Part shown: one piece after another, positions 25,025 through 33,906 of the stretch | Numbering within the stretch: the first letter of the stretch is position 1 | Layout of the letters: each line of letters starts with the position of its first letter | Translations under genes and position numbers: made by a program | Assembly: GCA_900468535.1 (NCBI GenBank) | Contig: UBTY01000024.1 | Span: 62,001 to 126,000 of the forward strand | Origin: Hyphomicrobiales bacterium | Lineage (GTDB): Bacteria; Pseudomonadota; Alphaproteobacteria; Rhizobiales; Rhizobiaceae | Reading direction: 5' to 3' | DNA length: 64,000 bases | The notes under the pieces: model-generated | What the model was told of the DNA's origin: nothing | The model's database searches: none | The model's input: only the letters and a program-made list of their open reading frames with translations

Positions 25025-25390
25025 TTGCAGGATAATCAACATTATGGAACTTAGAAAAGCAGCCACAATGCCGCGATGTGCAAACGGACCGAAGACCGAA
25101 TTTCTAGGAACGAAACGGCTAAAGTCGGTTCCAAGCGCCGGATTGTTGGCAGCCGCGAAAATTCATTCCGGTGGCGTTTCAAAAGCATCACTTTCGGCGA
25201 AGCCTAATCCAAGCGCATTTTTCCAGGATCGTCTGTGACGGCCACCGTTCGCCTAGCCCGCAACCGTCGAGCGACAATAGCGGGGGTGCGGCGGACGATC
25301 ACAAAGGCCACGACGTTCCTTCGGCAGTCGCATCGGGTTCATATAACCGGTCTCCCTGAACGTGTTGGCGGCTTCGATCAGCTTCCCATC
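25025..25390. other. non-coding flank of the insertion sequence
   Basis: About 365 bp between the element's target duplication and the cyclase stop. Short open frames exist, but none has a ribosome-binding site or recognisable sequence. Confidence 0.4.
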
Positions 25391-26605
25391 TTACTCGACG
25401 AGCCCGAATACGCGCACGGGCTCTTCGAGACCCCGTAGAGCGTGCGGGCCAAGCTCATTGAATTTCGACGAGGGGCCGAGTAGCTCGACAAAATCCGAGG
25501 AAAGCAGCACCGGCCGTTTGATGGCTTTCGTCAGGTCCTCCAACCGCGAAGCAACATTGACGGCTGGCCCGATAGCTGTGAAATCCAGGCGCTTCTGTGA
25601 TCCTATGTTTCCATACATCACATCGCCGACATGGACGCCGACACCGTACCGGAGCAATGGCTTCCCGTCTTTTGCCAGCTGTTCGTTGAGAAGCTCTATC
25701 CGGCGTCGGCCATCGTTGATTGCTCGAAGCAGATTTGAACAGGCGTTAGGATCGCTCAACGGGAAGATCGCAAGCAATCCATCCCCCATGAACTTTAGGA
25801 TTTCGCCCCCATGGGATTCCACAGGCTCACATAGGGCATCGAAGTAGCCGTTGAGGATTCCGATAACATCGTCGCGCGGCCACAGCTCGGATAGCTCTGT
25901 GAAGTCCCTGAGGTCACATATCATGATCGCCGCGCTGACCGTCTTGCCGCTGCCGCGCGTCGTGGCTCCCGCAAGTATTTCAGCACTGGCATGTGGCCCG
26001 ACGTAGGTTTCCAGAAGCGTACGGGCCATTGCGTTCTTCATTCGAATTTCGCTTGCCAACGCGAGGGCGGGCAGCAAATCCTTCAAGTAGCCGATATCAT
26101 AGTCCGAAAAACCCATAGGCTGTTTCGTCGCGAATGTTACAACATGCCGCTTGCCCCAGGTATGTTCGATGGGCCAAGCGACGTAGTCGGTAAAGCCGTC
26201 CCGTCGAAGCTCCTCGTAAAGTGGATAGCGAACACCGTCGGCGCTTGGTTCAGCCAGGAACTGCCGGACCTCTGTCGCGCCGTTGTAAATCTCTGTCGCG
26301 GGTCTTCGAAGAAACAGTTCAGTGGTATCGACATCGTAATCGAACGTGTCGATATGCGCCTCCTCCACGCCGGGTTGCCATAGAATACGGGCACCTTGCC
26401 ATTGTGGATGCTGGATTCTCAGGTGAAGCGACGATCTCTCGACCGGTATTCCCTCCCCCACCAAGCGCTCGCACAAATCGATCAACAGGTTGTCGAGGAA
26501 ACGCTGCGAACTCGTCTCGTTCATGAGCCAGTCAAGGACAGGCCTACGCTCGACAGGCCATCGGCCAGCACTCTTGTGTGGCGGGAGATGGGAAATCATT
26601 GACAT
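25391..26605 (-). CDS. class III adenylate cyclase with N-terminal sensor-like region
   Basis: A 404-residue protein. The catalytic domain spans about 225-404. Metal-binding Asp residues are in IMICDLRDFTELSE and FMGDGLLAIF. The purine-selecting Lys-Asp pair is present (K in EILKFMGDG, D in RLDFTAIG), so ATP is the likely substrate; NVASRLE holds the transition-state Asn and Arg. Residues 1-215 resemble the N-terminal region of rhizobial cyclases, possibly GAF-like, and have no membrane segment. GGAGG lies 6 nt before the ATG at 26605. It is divergent from the UBP zinc finger and cyclic-nucleotide-domain reductase genes. Confidence 0.87.
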   Translation of the reverse strand: MSMISHLPPHKSAGRWPVERRPVLDWLMNETSSQRFLDNLLIDLCERLVGEGIPVERSSLHLRIQHPQWQGARILWQPGVEEAHIDTFDYDVDTTELFLRRPATEIYNGATEVRQFLAEPSADGVRYPLYEELRRDGFTDYVAWPIEHTWGKRHVVTFATKQPMGFSDYDIGYLKDLLPALALASEIRMKNAMARTLLETYVGPHASAEILAGATTRGSGKTVSAAIMICDLRDFTELSELWPRDDVIGILNGYFDALCEPVESHGGEILKFMGDGLLAIFPLSDPNACSNLLRAINDGRRRIELLNEQLAKDGKPLLRYGVGVHVGDVMYGNIGSQKRLDFTAIGPAVNVASRLEDLTKAIKRPVLLSSDFVELLGPSSKFNELGPHALRGLEEPVRVFGLVE

Positions 26606-26858
26606 CAATATCCTCCAAGGAATGCATCATAGGTCGACGCGTCAGCGATGCGAACCAATATTTCCCGCTACGAAAGCAGCAGTTCGTCACATCGCCAGAT
26701 CCAATGTCACAGGAGGTGCAAATTGCCGACCTATAGCCACGGAATTCTCCGCTCGATGCAGTAGCCTCCCGCAGGAAGCTGCCATCATTCGTGCGCATAG
26801 GTGAGGCGCCAATGAAAATAGGCTATTCTCCATCAAACACATTGCAGAGGGCATTGAG
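26606..26858. promoter_or_regulatory. divergent promoter region between cyclase and UBP zinc finger genes
   Basis: 253 bp of non-coding DNA between divergent genes. It must carry both promoters; no confident boxes or operators were found. Confidence 0.35.
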
Positions 26859-27161
26859 ATGAACGCTTGCAGCCATCGAACATCGATCAAATCTGTCATG
26901 CCTCAAACGTTGGGCTGCGAAGAATGCCTAGCCGTGGGCCAAACGTGGGTTCACCTGCGCCTGTGCCGTGAATGCGGACATGTCGGGTGCTGTGATCAGT
27001 CAATCGGCAAACACGCCACCGGCCACTTCAAAGCTACCGGCCACCCCATTATCGAGGGCTATGATCCCCCCGAAGGCTGGGGATGGTGTTACCTCGACGA
27101 AGCACTGGTGGAACTGCCCGATCAGACGCCCCAACTCGGGCCAATCCCGCAATATCTCTAG
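26859..27161 (+). CDS. UBP-type zinc finger protein
   Basis: A 100-residue protein that is almost wholly a zf-UBP domain. CSH near residue 4, then CEEC, CRECGHVGC, C, and the His series in SIGKHATGHFKATGHP supply the zinc ligands. In eukaryotes this fold binds the free C-terminal Gly-Gly of ubiquitin; bacterial versions are known, but their ligand is not. GAGGG lies about 7 nt before the ATG. The next gene starts 15 bp after its stop, so the two are an operon. The pairing of such a zinc finger with a thioredoxin-reductase-like protein occurs in other bacteria as far as I recall. Confidence 0.88.
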   Translation: MNACSHRTSIKSVMPQTLGCEECLAVGQTWVHLRLCRECGHVGCCDQSIGKHATGHFKATGHPIIEGYDPPEGWGWCYLDEALVELPDQTPQLGPIPQYL

Positions 27162-27176
27162 CCCGGAGCTGATTAC

Positions 27177-28907
27177 ATGGACCTCCATTCGCGCCACGCA
27201 CAGCTTTTCCCGGTACTAACCGGTCTACAGATTGAGGTCGCAAAACGATTTGCCAGCGGAAAAGCGAAGCGATTTGGTCCCGGCGAGCCAGTCTCTTCGA
27301 TCGGCGATCGAAATGTCCCCGCTTGGCTCGTGCTTTCGGGGCGACTGGACGTGTTCGGGAAGATTGGTTCTCGGGCCGAGACGGCAATCGTTTCATACGG
27401 TGCCGGTCAATTCTCCGGTGAGTTGAACCAGCTTTCAGGACGTCCTGCCATGGCAGGTTCTCGAGCTGGTCATGATGGCTGCGTTGCCATTCCCTTTGAT
27501 GCGACGCACGTGAAGGCGCTGATAATCGGTTCGGCCGAGGTCGGCGAAATCATCATGCGAGCCTACATCCTACGGCGGGTTGCCCTGATTGATAGCGGCA
27601 ACTCAGGTACTGTGTTAGTTGGGCACGATGGTAGCTCTGCCCTCCGCGCCCTTCAGGTTTTCCTCTCCCGCAGCGGCTACCCTCACGTGGTGCTGGACGC
27701 GTCCAGCGAAGGAGAAGGCCACGACCTGGTCGAACGACTGGGTATCCAGGAAAATGACCTCCCCGTCTTGGTTTGCCCAAACGGTACGGTCTTGAAGAGA
27801 CCGACGGAGCCGGAGGTAGCCTGCTGCCTGGGCATTACACCCAAACTAGATCCTGACACCGTGTACGACACCGCGATCGTCGGTGCTGGTCCGTCTGGCC
27901 TGGCGGCAGCGGTCTACGCAGCCTCCGAAGGCTTGAATGTTATTGTACTCGACGAGCGCACGGCTGGCGGACAAGCTGGCAGCTCTTCCCGTATCGAGAA
28001 CTACTTGGGCTTCCCGACAGGGATATCTGGCCAAGCCCTCGCCGGTCGCGCACTTAACCAGGCTCTAAAATTCGGCGCTGAAGTCGCCCTTCCCCTCAAA
28101 ATCTCTGAAATGTCACCCCCTGTACCCGGCAGCCGCCGCAGCGGTCTGATCAATCTACGGACGACAGATGGGCGGTCGATCCTCACGAGAACGGTCGTAG
28201 TTGCATCTGGTGCTCGCTATCGGCGTCCCGGCATATCTAACGTCTCAGACTTCGAGGGTGCTGGCGTGTCCTATTGGGCATCCCCTATCGAGGCGAAGTG
28301 GTGCGAAAACCGGGATATCGTTGTCGTCGGCGGCGGAAACTCAGCCGGTCAGGCCATCGCCTACCTCGCTCCGAAGGTCAGCAATCTGCATCTGGTCATT
28401 CGAAGAGATCTAGCGGAGACGATGTCCACATACTTGATCGAACGGATCGCCGCCCTCCCGAATGTTACCATGCATATTGGCTGCGAGGTGGGTTCTGTGT
28501 CTGGCGATCCATCGCTTCTCTCGGTCAAGATCAGGAACTTGAGGTCCGGTACAGAAACCGATCTCGATGTCCGTCAAGTTTTCATGTTTATTGGTGCGGA
28601 CCCCAATACGAGCTGGTTGTGCCCACACATTTCGACAGACCGGAGCGGCTTTATCGTCACGGGACTGACGTTTGACCCGTTCATCAAGCAAGAATTGGGA
28701 CGCGGATCGCTTCCGCTCGAAACTAGCGTTCCAAATATATTTGCCATTGGTGACGTGAGGGCCGGATCCACGAAGCGTGTCGCAGCTGCTGTCGGCGAAG
28801 GTGCTGCGGTGGTCAGTCAGATACATACTGCGCTGGGGCACTTGGAAGGGCGCCTAACTTCGTCTCCTGCTAATACTGCTCCGACGGCTCAGATCCAATC
28901 CCACTGA
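27177..28907 (+). CDS. cyclic-nucleotide-domain / thioredoxin-reductase-like fusion
   Basis: 576 residues. About 10-130 is a Crp-type cyclic-nucleotide-binding domain, with the phosphate-cassette FSGELNQLSGR; the usual R-x-A-[TS] spacing is altered. About 145-215 is thioredoxin/glutaredoxin-like without a CxxC. About 228-560 is an FAD/NADPH module: IVGAGPSGLAAAVYAA, ENYLGFPTGISG, VVVGGGNSAGQAIAYL and FAIGDVRAGSTKRVAAAVGE. The redox-active CxxC of true thioredoxin reductases is replaced around SYWASPIEAKWC, so it probably does not reduce thioredoxin in the usual way. It is in an operon with the UBP zinc finger and divergent from the cyclase. Confidence 0.88.
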   Translation: MDLHSRHAQLFPVLTGLQIEVAKRFASGKAKRFGPGEPVSSIGDRNVPAWLVLSGRLDVFGKIGSRAETAIVSYGAGQFSGELNQLSGRPAMAGSRAGHDGCVAIPFDATHVKALIIGSAEVGEIIMRAYILRRVALIDSGNSGTVLVGHDGSSALRALQVFLSRSGYPHVVLDASSEGEGHDLVERLGIQENDLPVLVCPNGTVLKRPTEPEVACCLGITPKLDPDTVYDTAIVGAGPSGLAAAVYAASEGLNVIVLDERTAGGQAGSSSRIENYLGFPTGISGQALAGRALNQALKFGAEVALPLKISEMSPPVPGSRRSGLINLRTTDGRSILTRTVVVASGARYRRPGISNVSDFEGAGVSYWASPIEAKWCENRDIVVVGGGNSAGQAIAYLAPKVSNLHLVIRRDLAETMSTYLIERIAALPNVTMHIGCEVGSVSGDPSLLSVKIRNLRSGTETDLDVRQVFMFIGADPNTSWLCPHISTDRSGFIVTGLTFDPFIKQELGRGSLPLETSVPNIFAIGDVRAGSTKRVAAAVGEGAAVVSQIHTALGHLEGRLTSSPANTAPTAQIQSH

Positions 28908-28918
28908 AGGAGCAAGTC

Positions 28919-29167
28919 ATGACACCCTCTGTCCTCGACCCGTCACGAACATCCGCAACACTTCTTGCCAGCATAGGAAGCGCTGGCTCGGGGTTGAGAA
29001 CCGCTGTGTGGTTCCCGTTGCTTGGTGCCGGTCAGTTCTTCTGCAAATTCTCCTTCATCAAAGGTACCTGGCGCATCTATCCGGCGATCATCCGCGAAAT
29101 GGCATTAGCCTCGATGCCAATTTGCCGAAGAAGGCCGGATGTGGCGGGATTGAAGCCGCAGAAATAA
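28919..29167 (+). CDS. doubtful small ORF downstream of the reductase gene
   Basis: 82 residues from an ATG with GGAGC 6-10 nt upstream, 11 bp after the reductase stop. The first 50 residues (MTPSVLDPSRTSATLLASIG, one hydrophobic stretch) could be real. The rest overlaps the 3' end of the minus-strand monooxygenase pseudogene, so it may be a gene truncated by that neighbour, or not a gene. No family is recognised. Confidence 0.3.
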   Translation: MTPSVLDPSRTSATLLASIGSAGSGLRTAVWFPLLGAGQFFCKFSFIKGTWRIYPAIIREMALASMPICRRRPDVAGLKPQK

Positions 29168-30191
29168 AGACCGTCTCCACCCGGCTGAAGGTTGCCTCTG
29201 CTGGGTTTCCCCGCATCCGGAAACCGCTGGTCGACATCGGGCAGCAGTTTCTCGAGGGCGGCGCGATATCCTGTGGCAAGAATGATGGCGTCACATTGAA
29301 AATGCTTGCCGTTCTCGAAGTGAACGACCTGACCCTCCGAACTCTTGATCCCGGGAAAAATTCGGATGCGACCTTCTCGGATTGCTTTAATGGTCCCTAT
29401 GTCGATCAGCGGCGTGCGGCCCCGTTCGACCATCGTAGTCAAAGGACCTCGGCGCGATCTGCGCAATCCAAGCTGCTCCAGGTCAGGGAAGCGCATCCGG
29501 AGGAATGGCGAATTGAGAGCATCGGCGATCCAAGGAGGAAATCGGCTCTGAACAATCGCAATCGTCGCGCTCGGCACTCGAAACATCTCGCGTGCGACGA
29601 CGTTGACTTCCCCTCGAACGGACATTGCGACCTCAAGTCCGCAATCTGCGCATTCCAAGACTATCTCGCCAGCAGAATTGCCAAATCCCACGACTAGCAC
29701 CTGGTGAGCATGGAGATCGGCCGCATTCCTGAATTTCGATGAATGCAACATTGGCCAATGAAAGATTCCTGCCCATCCCATCGAGGCCGGACGGGTGTGT
29801 TTGAGAGCCCGGCCGCAACAATCACTGCCTTCGACCGAAAGCAATCCTCGTCACTCGTCTCGATCACCCATTCCCGCTCTTTCCGAACTGACGTCACCGT
29901 CTTGCCAAACAGAATACGGAGGCCGTTCGACTCGGCATAATCTCGCAGATAATCGATCACTTGGTGTCTGGAAGGATAGCGAGGGAAGTCGGCTGGCATG
30001 GGCTGACCAGGCAGAGCAGAATGCGCCTTCGACGTATGGAGATGGAGACGGTCGTAGTGTGCGTGCCATGATGCGGCGACGCGATCCGTTGCTTCAAGGT
30101 GGAGTGCCTTTCGCCCGCGAGCACGCAGGGCTGCTCCACATGCTAGTCCCGCTGGACCCGCACCGATGATGATGGTTTCCCAATCCGTCAT
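29077..30191 (-). pseudogene. flavin-dependent monooxygenase (CzcO-like), frameshifted
   Basis: Two overlapping frames together make one FAD/NAD(P) monooxygenase. The N-terminal part starts at ATG 30191 with GGGAGG upstream: TIIIGAGPAGLACGAALRAR, then LHLHTSKAHSALPG and AVIVAAGLSNTP. The C-terminal part has HQVLVVGFGNSAGEI, CDAIILATGYRAALEKLLPD and LYFCGFNPATSGLLRQIG. The frames join near 29749-29753. Adding one A to CAATG there (mRNA sense) would give GQMLHSSKFRNAADLHAHQV, a normal family sequence. It is a one-base deletion or a sequencing error. Family members oxygenate small organic substrates. Confidence 0.78.
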
Positions 30192-30321
30192 CCTACCTCC
30201 CGTGCCGTCCCGCGGAACGCCCTCCGGAGCGCATTTTACATCCAGGTCTTTCACACAGAAATAGGGGATCCCGTTTCACCATGTTCGGCTATTGTACGAT
30301 CCGAACCAAGCCGGAGGACGC

Positions 30322-30873
30322 ATGAACTCGATCTGCACGCCTGAGGAAGTTTACCGTTTCTGGTTCGAGACATGCGGTCGCGACGACTGGTTCGGCGGAA
30401 GTGCCGAACTGGATGACCAGATTAAAACCCGATTTCGAGAAACTCATCTCGCCCTTGCGGCAGGGGCTGGCGCCGAGTGGCGTCAGACGCCGGAGAACCG
30501 ACTAGCGCTCATCGTCGTGCTCGATCAGTTTGCGCGAAACATCTACCGGGGAACGGCGCTCGCCTTTGCAACCGATGGGCTCGCGCTAGACGAAGCTGAA
30601 CAAGCACTTCTTTTCGGCGACGACAAACTCGTCCCAAAAGAGTTCCGGATTTTCTTCTACCTTCCTTTCGAACATGCTGAGAGCATCGTCCAACAAGACC
30701 GGTCGGTAGCGCTGTTTACGGAATTGGGCGATGAAGAGTATCTCGACTTCGCCCAGCGCCATCGCGAGGTGATCGCATTGTACGGTCGCTTTCCGCATCG
30801 TAATAAAGCATTTGGACGGCGTTCTACCGATGCGGAGCGAAGCTACCTCGCTCAACCAGTTGCGGGCTTTTGA
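30322..30873 (+). CDS. DUF924 family protein
   Basis: A 183-residue alpha-helical protein with the DUF924 signature: VYRFWFETCGRDDWFGGSAE near the start, then RLALIVVLDQFARNIYRGTA, ALAFATDGLALDEAE and FRIFFYLPFEHAESIVQQD. The fold is TPR-like and the function unknown. GGAGG precedes the ATG at 30322; the open frame extends to 30292. It is a single gene, divergent from the monooxygenase pseudogene. Confidence 0.88.
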   Translation: MNSICTPEEVYRFWFETCGRDDWFGGSAELDDQIKTRFRETHLALAAGAGAEWRQTPENRLALIVVLDQFARNIYRGTALAFATDGLALDEAEQALLFGDDKLVPKEFRIFFYLPFEHAESIVQQDRSVALFTELGDEEYLDFAQRHREVIALYGRFPHRNKAFGRRSTDAERSYLAQPVAGF

Positions 30874-31541
30874 ACAGCTCCACCTAAAGCCACACGCCAT
30901 CGCCGCCACATGGGTTTCGACCAAGATCGCGATGCTGTGGGCGAAATCGATCGGACCATGCAATTTAGGGTCAATCGGGTTCGATGAGGCATCGATTTAT
31001 TTCCGCGCATCAATTTGTCGTTAGCCAGCAGCTGTTGAACTTGCCGTTAGAAGCCCGTTTATCTGCTCCGATGGGTAGCGAAACAAGGGAGAAGTGCGAT
31101 GTTCACGCCCTTTTGCTATCAGTTCTGTCGCCAGACGCTCTCATGTCCGTTCCGATTGCACGACAAGCAGCACCTTAACTGTTCGCTCTTCTATTTCTGG
31201 AGAACTGGAGCCCCCGCCTCGTTAACGGGGGCTCTGACGTCCGGGTCTGGTAATGAGATGGGGTGCCAGATCCGCCGCGCCGTGACATATGCTGCGCTGG
31301 CGACCCGAGGCAACCCCCAAATTTTCACAGAGGGGCGCCCCCACCGGGTCGTGCGTCGCTCTCATTCGCAGCCAACTCAACCGAGGCTTCTCGCAACGCC
31401 GCCCCGGCCTTAGAGTTCTGCGCACATGCGCTGTCAAATGTCACAGCCGTCAGAGAAGCCCATACTATGCAGGCCTTCCATTTTTTACGGAGACCCTATG
31501 TAAGCCTCTTACAGGTAGAAATGATATCCTAGGAGTTTTGA
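30874..31541. other. 668-bp region without a credible gene
   Basis: Open frames here lack ribosome-binding sites and protein-like composition. A strong hairpin, GAGCCCCCG (31208-31216) with CGGGGGCTC (31226-31234), lies in the middle and may terminate transcription. Confidence 0.5.
31208..31234. terminator. 9-bp stem hairpin, terminator-like
   Basis: Perfect 9-bp arms around a 9-nt loop, with no T-run on either side. It lies 335 bp after the DUF924 stop. Confidence 0.4.
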
Positions 31542-31712
31542 ATGGTCGGAGCATCTGTTCTTATTGGTATTTTGATCACTTTCCTCGTCATCATCCTCGT
31601 ACTCTATTTAGTGCAGCGGTTACCCATCGACGCCAAGATGAGGCAAATCGTTCAAGTGATCGTCATTCTCATCGGTATTATTTCATTGCTGAAGTATCTT
31701 GCCGTTTTCTGA
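31542..31712 (+). CDS. small inner-membrane protein, Thivi_2564-like (56 aa)
   Basis: 56 residues, MVGASVLIGILITFLVIILV, then a short polar loop (RLPIDAKMR) and a second hydrophobic helix (VIVILIGIISLLKYLAVF). The two-helix hairpin with a central PxD motif resembles the small Thivi_2564 membrane protein family. AGGAG lies 6 nt before the ATG, and a GC hairpin follows the stop at 31752. The function is unknown. Confidence 0.72.
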   Translation: MVGASVLIGILITFLVIILVLYLVQRLPIDAKMRQIVQVIVILIGIISLLKYLAVF

Positions 31713-31751
31713 GCAGCGATGACATCGAACTCCCGATGCCAGCAAATGGTC

Positions 31752-31770
31752 GCCCCGCGTCTAGCGGGGC
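31752..31770 (+). terminator. hairpin after the small membrane protein gene
   Basis: GCCCCGC (31752-31758), 5-nt loop, GCGGGGC (31764-31770), then ATTCATTGTT: a likely terminator 40 bp after the stop. Confidence 0.6.
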
Positions 31771-31869
31771 ATTCATTGTTCCGCTCATCCCTGTACCGTT
31801 GCCTCTTAGGTGAGTTCCACCCGTATCTGCGCAGAGATTTTTAGACAGCGGTGTGGCGAGCGGCTAAGA

Positions 31870-32079
31870 CTACTGCGGGGCGCCAAGCTGGACAAAGACG
31901 TGGCCGTTCCCAACGTCGATCCGCTTCAAAAGATCTGCTCTGACCTCTTCCCGCGCCACTGCCTTGAAGGGTCGCCACTGCTGCTTCTTCGCATTTGCGG
32001 GCAAAGGCGTTCCTTCACGTAAAAACAACGTGATGTGAGGCACTTCATCCGATTTATAGATACAAATCCTCAACGTCAC
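31870..32079 (-). CDS. small hypothetical protein (about 69 aa)
   Basis: From a GTG at 32079 the frame reads MTLRICIYKSDEVPHITLFL, then a basic stretch (ANAKKQQWRPFKAVAREEVR) and LKRIDVGNGHVFVQL. Alternating beta-like and helical segments suggest a real small protein. The start is uncertain because the frame is open to 32130 and there is no strong ribosome-binding site. No family is recognised. Confidence 0.42.
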   Translation of the reverse strand: MTLRICIYKSDEVPHITLFLREGTPLPANAKKQQWRPFKAVAREEVRADLLKRIDVGNGHVFVQLGAPQ

Positions 32080-32099
32080 ACATCCAGTGGCCGACTGGA

Positions 32100-32276
32100 T
32101 TATTGTGCGCTGCAAAAAGAAATATGGCAAACATATTTTGCCGGATAACTGAATTGACGAGCAATGACTTTGTCGACGTCAGATAGCCACTCCGGTTCAT
32201 CAGCAGATTCGCCCACCGGAGGGAGCCAGCGCTCAAAGTTGTAGAACTGGGCGATGAAGTCGGTGGTCTGCGTCAT
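32100..32276 (-). CDS. small hypothetical protein (58 aa), uncertain
   Basis: MTQTTDFIAQFYNFERWLPP, then acidic EPEWLSDVDKVIARQF and a Cys-containing tail. GAGAAG lies 9 nt before the ATG at 32276. Protein-like composition is the only evidence. It lies between an XRE regulator and another small ORF on the same strand. Confidence 0.38.
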   Translation of the reverse strand: MTQTTDFIAQFYNFERWLPPVGESADEPEWLSDVDKVIARQFSYPAKYVCHISFCSAQ

Positions 32277-32379
32277 AGGCGCGTCTTCTCGACAATGACC
32301 ACCTGAACGAGGCCCCCCTTCGAACAGAGAGGAGCGAGTCGCCATCGCGCCGGCGCGACGCCGGGCCGGCCTTGCAACC

Positions 32380-32703
32380 TCAACCAATGATCCGTCTGAT
32401 TTGCTGTATGCGCTCCTCGGCCTCCTTCAGTTTCTCAAGGAGCCGGTCTGTCGACCCGTGTTCTGGATCATCCGGGAAATAACTACCGATCAACTCCATC
32501 GGATGCGCTCCAAGGGCCTTGCAAACGGTGATGAACATATTGATTGAAAGACGATTTCTGCCTCGTTCGTATTTCTGCACCTGCTGGAAGGTAACGCCGA
32601 GCGCTTCGCCCAAATCGACCTGGCTTATTCCTTTGAGATGTCGGAGCGCGCGGATACGTTCTCCCATCTCCATGTCTTCTTCACCGACTCGTTGTGCTCG
32701 CAT
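32380..32703 (-). CDS. XRE-family helix-turn-helix regulator
   Basis: A 107-residue DNA-binding protein. The Cro/CI-type HTH spans RIRALRHLKGISQVDLGEAL and VTFQQVQKYERGRNRLSINM (about 15-55), followed by a helical C-terminus (DRLLEKLKEAEERIQQIRRI) likely used for dimerisation. It resembles the short XRE regulators common in Rhizobiaceae near polysaccharide genes. It is divergent from the acyltransferase at 32814 across 110 bp and could regulate it or itself; no operator was identified. Confidence 0.85.
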   Translation of the reverse strand: MRAQRVGEEDMEMGERIRALRHLKGISQVDLGEALGVTFQQVQKYERGRNRLSINMFITVCKALGAHPMELIGSYFPDDPEHGSTDRLLEKLKEAEERIQQIRRIIG

Positions 32704-32813
32704 TTCGAATAATTGATCCCCTCAGTTTCCACCATTGCTGTAATTTTCTTCGGCCTCAACTTAAGGCACATCTTCATAGATCATAATTTGCCCTAGCGAA
32801 ATGGGAGATCAAA

Positions 32814-33896
32814 TTGACACCAAGGCAGCATAACATAGTTGGCATTCAGTACCTGAGAGCAATCGCAGCTATCGCTGTAGTACTGGATCACTCATCTGCC
32901 ATGGCAGCTTTCCCTAAATACTTTGGCCACGAGGCATTGGGCGGCGCGCTGGAAAAGGGCGCGATCGGCGTCGATATCTTCTTTATGATCAGCGGCTTCA
33001 TAATTTCAATTATCGCACTAGACAGAAGCACATTGGATCCGGTCATCACGGTTTCCGAATTCTTTCGACGCCGTTTTATCCGCATTGTCCCGCTTATGTG
33101 GCTTGCGATAACATCTTATGCCTTGATGCGGTGGGTGAGCATCCACGAGTTTCCGCTAGTCGCATATTTGAACGCGCTCTTCCTTCTACCGGTGGGAGAT
33201 ATCCAGCCAAACAACATATGGACCCTTCGTAACGAGGCAATCTTTTACGTTGTTTTTGCGTTCACATTTCTCTCCAAGATGTCATTTCGAGCTCTGGTCA
33301 TCGCGTGGATCGCGGCCCCCATACTGTTGTGGGCTTTTGGTCTGGGGTCGGCCTCAAACGAAGCGCACTGGCTCAGCCAACTCATCTGGAACTTCGGCAG
33401 CCCAGCCAACATCGAGTTTGGGATGGGGTTACTCTTGGGAGTTATCTGGCTCCTTTGGTCACACAAGATTGTCATCACGATCCCCGCATTGCTTTCGGGA
33501 TGCGTGATCTACTTTGCCCTTGCTTGGATATGCGTGGCGCATTTTGACATCAATATGGGCGGGTTCGTTGATACCCTTCTTCTATCGGCACTATTCACCC
33601 CGCTGCTACTGATGGCAATACATTGCCGACCCAACTCGCCGTCTCCGCTTGGCCTACTCCTCGGTTCGGCGTCCTTCTCGATCTACTTGTTTCATCCGCA
33701 CCTGCTGTCGGCAATGCTAACAGTATGGCGAAAGCTATCGCCTGAAACGCCGGTTGAAGTCGTGATCGTCAGTATCGCCATCGCCGCCATAAGCCTTTGC
33801 GTTGCCATCCATTTCCTGGTCGAACTTCCCCTCCTGAAATTTGCCGGAAACGCTGCAAGAAGCCGAACTTTCAAGCTGAAGAACCAGACGCCTTGA
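32814..33896 (+). CDS. acyltransferase family 3 membrane protein
   Basis: A 360-residue integral-membrane acyltransferase. GIQYLRAIAAIAVVLDHSSA carries the conserved His-region of the first helix, GVDIFFMISGFIISIIAL the second, and FFRRRFIRIVPLMWLA the typical Arg-rich loop; about ten helices follow. The start is TTG at 32814 with GGGAGAT 4-10 nt upstream. The nearby ATG at 32801 is out of frame and stops within 11 codons. It probably O-acylates a surface glycan. It is the first gene of the right-hand polysaccharide region. Confidence 0.85.
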   Translation: MTPRQHNIVGIQYLRAIAAIAVVLDHSSAMAAFPKYFGHEALGGALEKGAIGVDIFFMISGFIISIIALDRSTLDPVITVSEFFRRRFIRIVPLMWLAITSYALMRWVSIHEFPLVAYLNALFLLPVGDIQPNNIWTLRNEAIFYVVFAFTFLSKMSFRALVIAWIAAPILLWAFGLGSASNEAHWLSQLIWNFGSPANIEFGMGLLLGVIWLLWSHKIVITIPALLSGCVIYFALAWICVAHFDINMGGFVDTLLLSALFTPLLLMAIHCRPNSPSPLGLLLGSASFSIYLFHPHLLSAMLTVWRKLSPETPVEVVIVSIAIAAISLCVAIHFLVELPLLKFAGNAARSRTFKLKNQTP

Positions 33897-33906
33897 ATTC
33901 TAGCCG

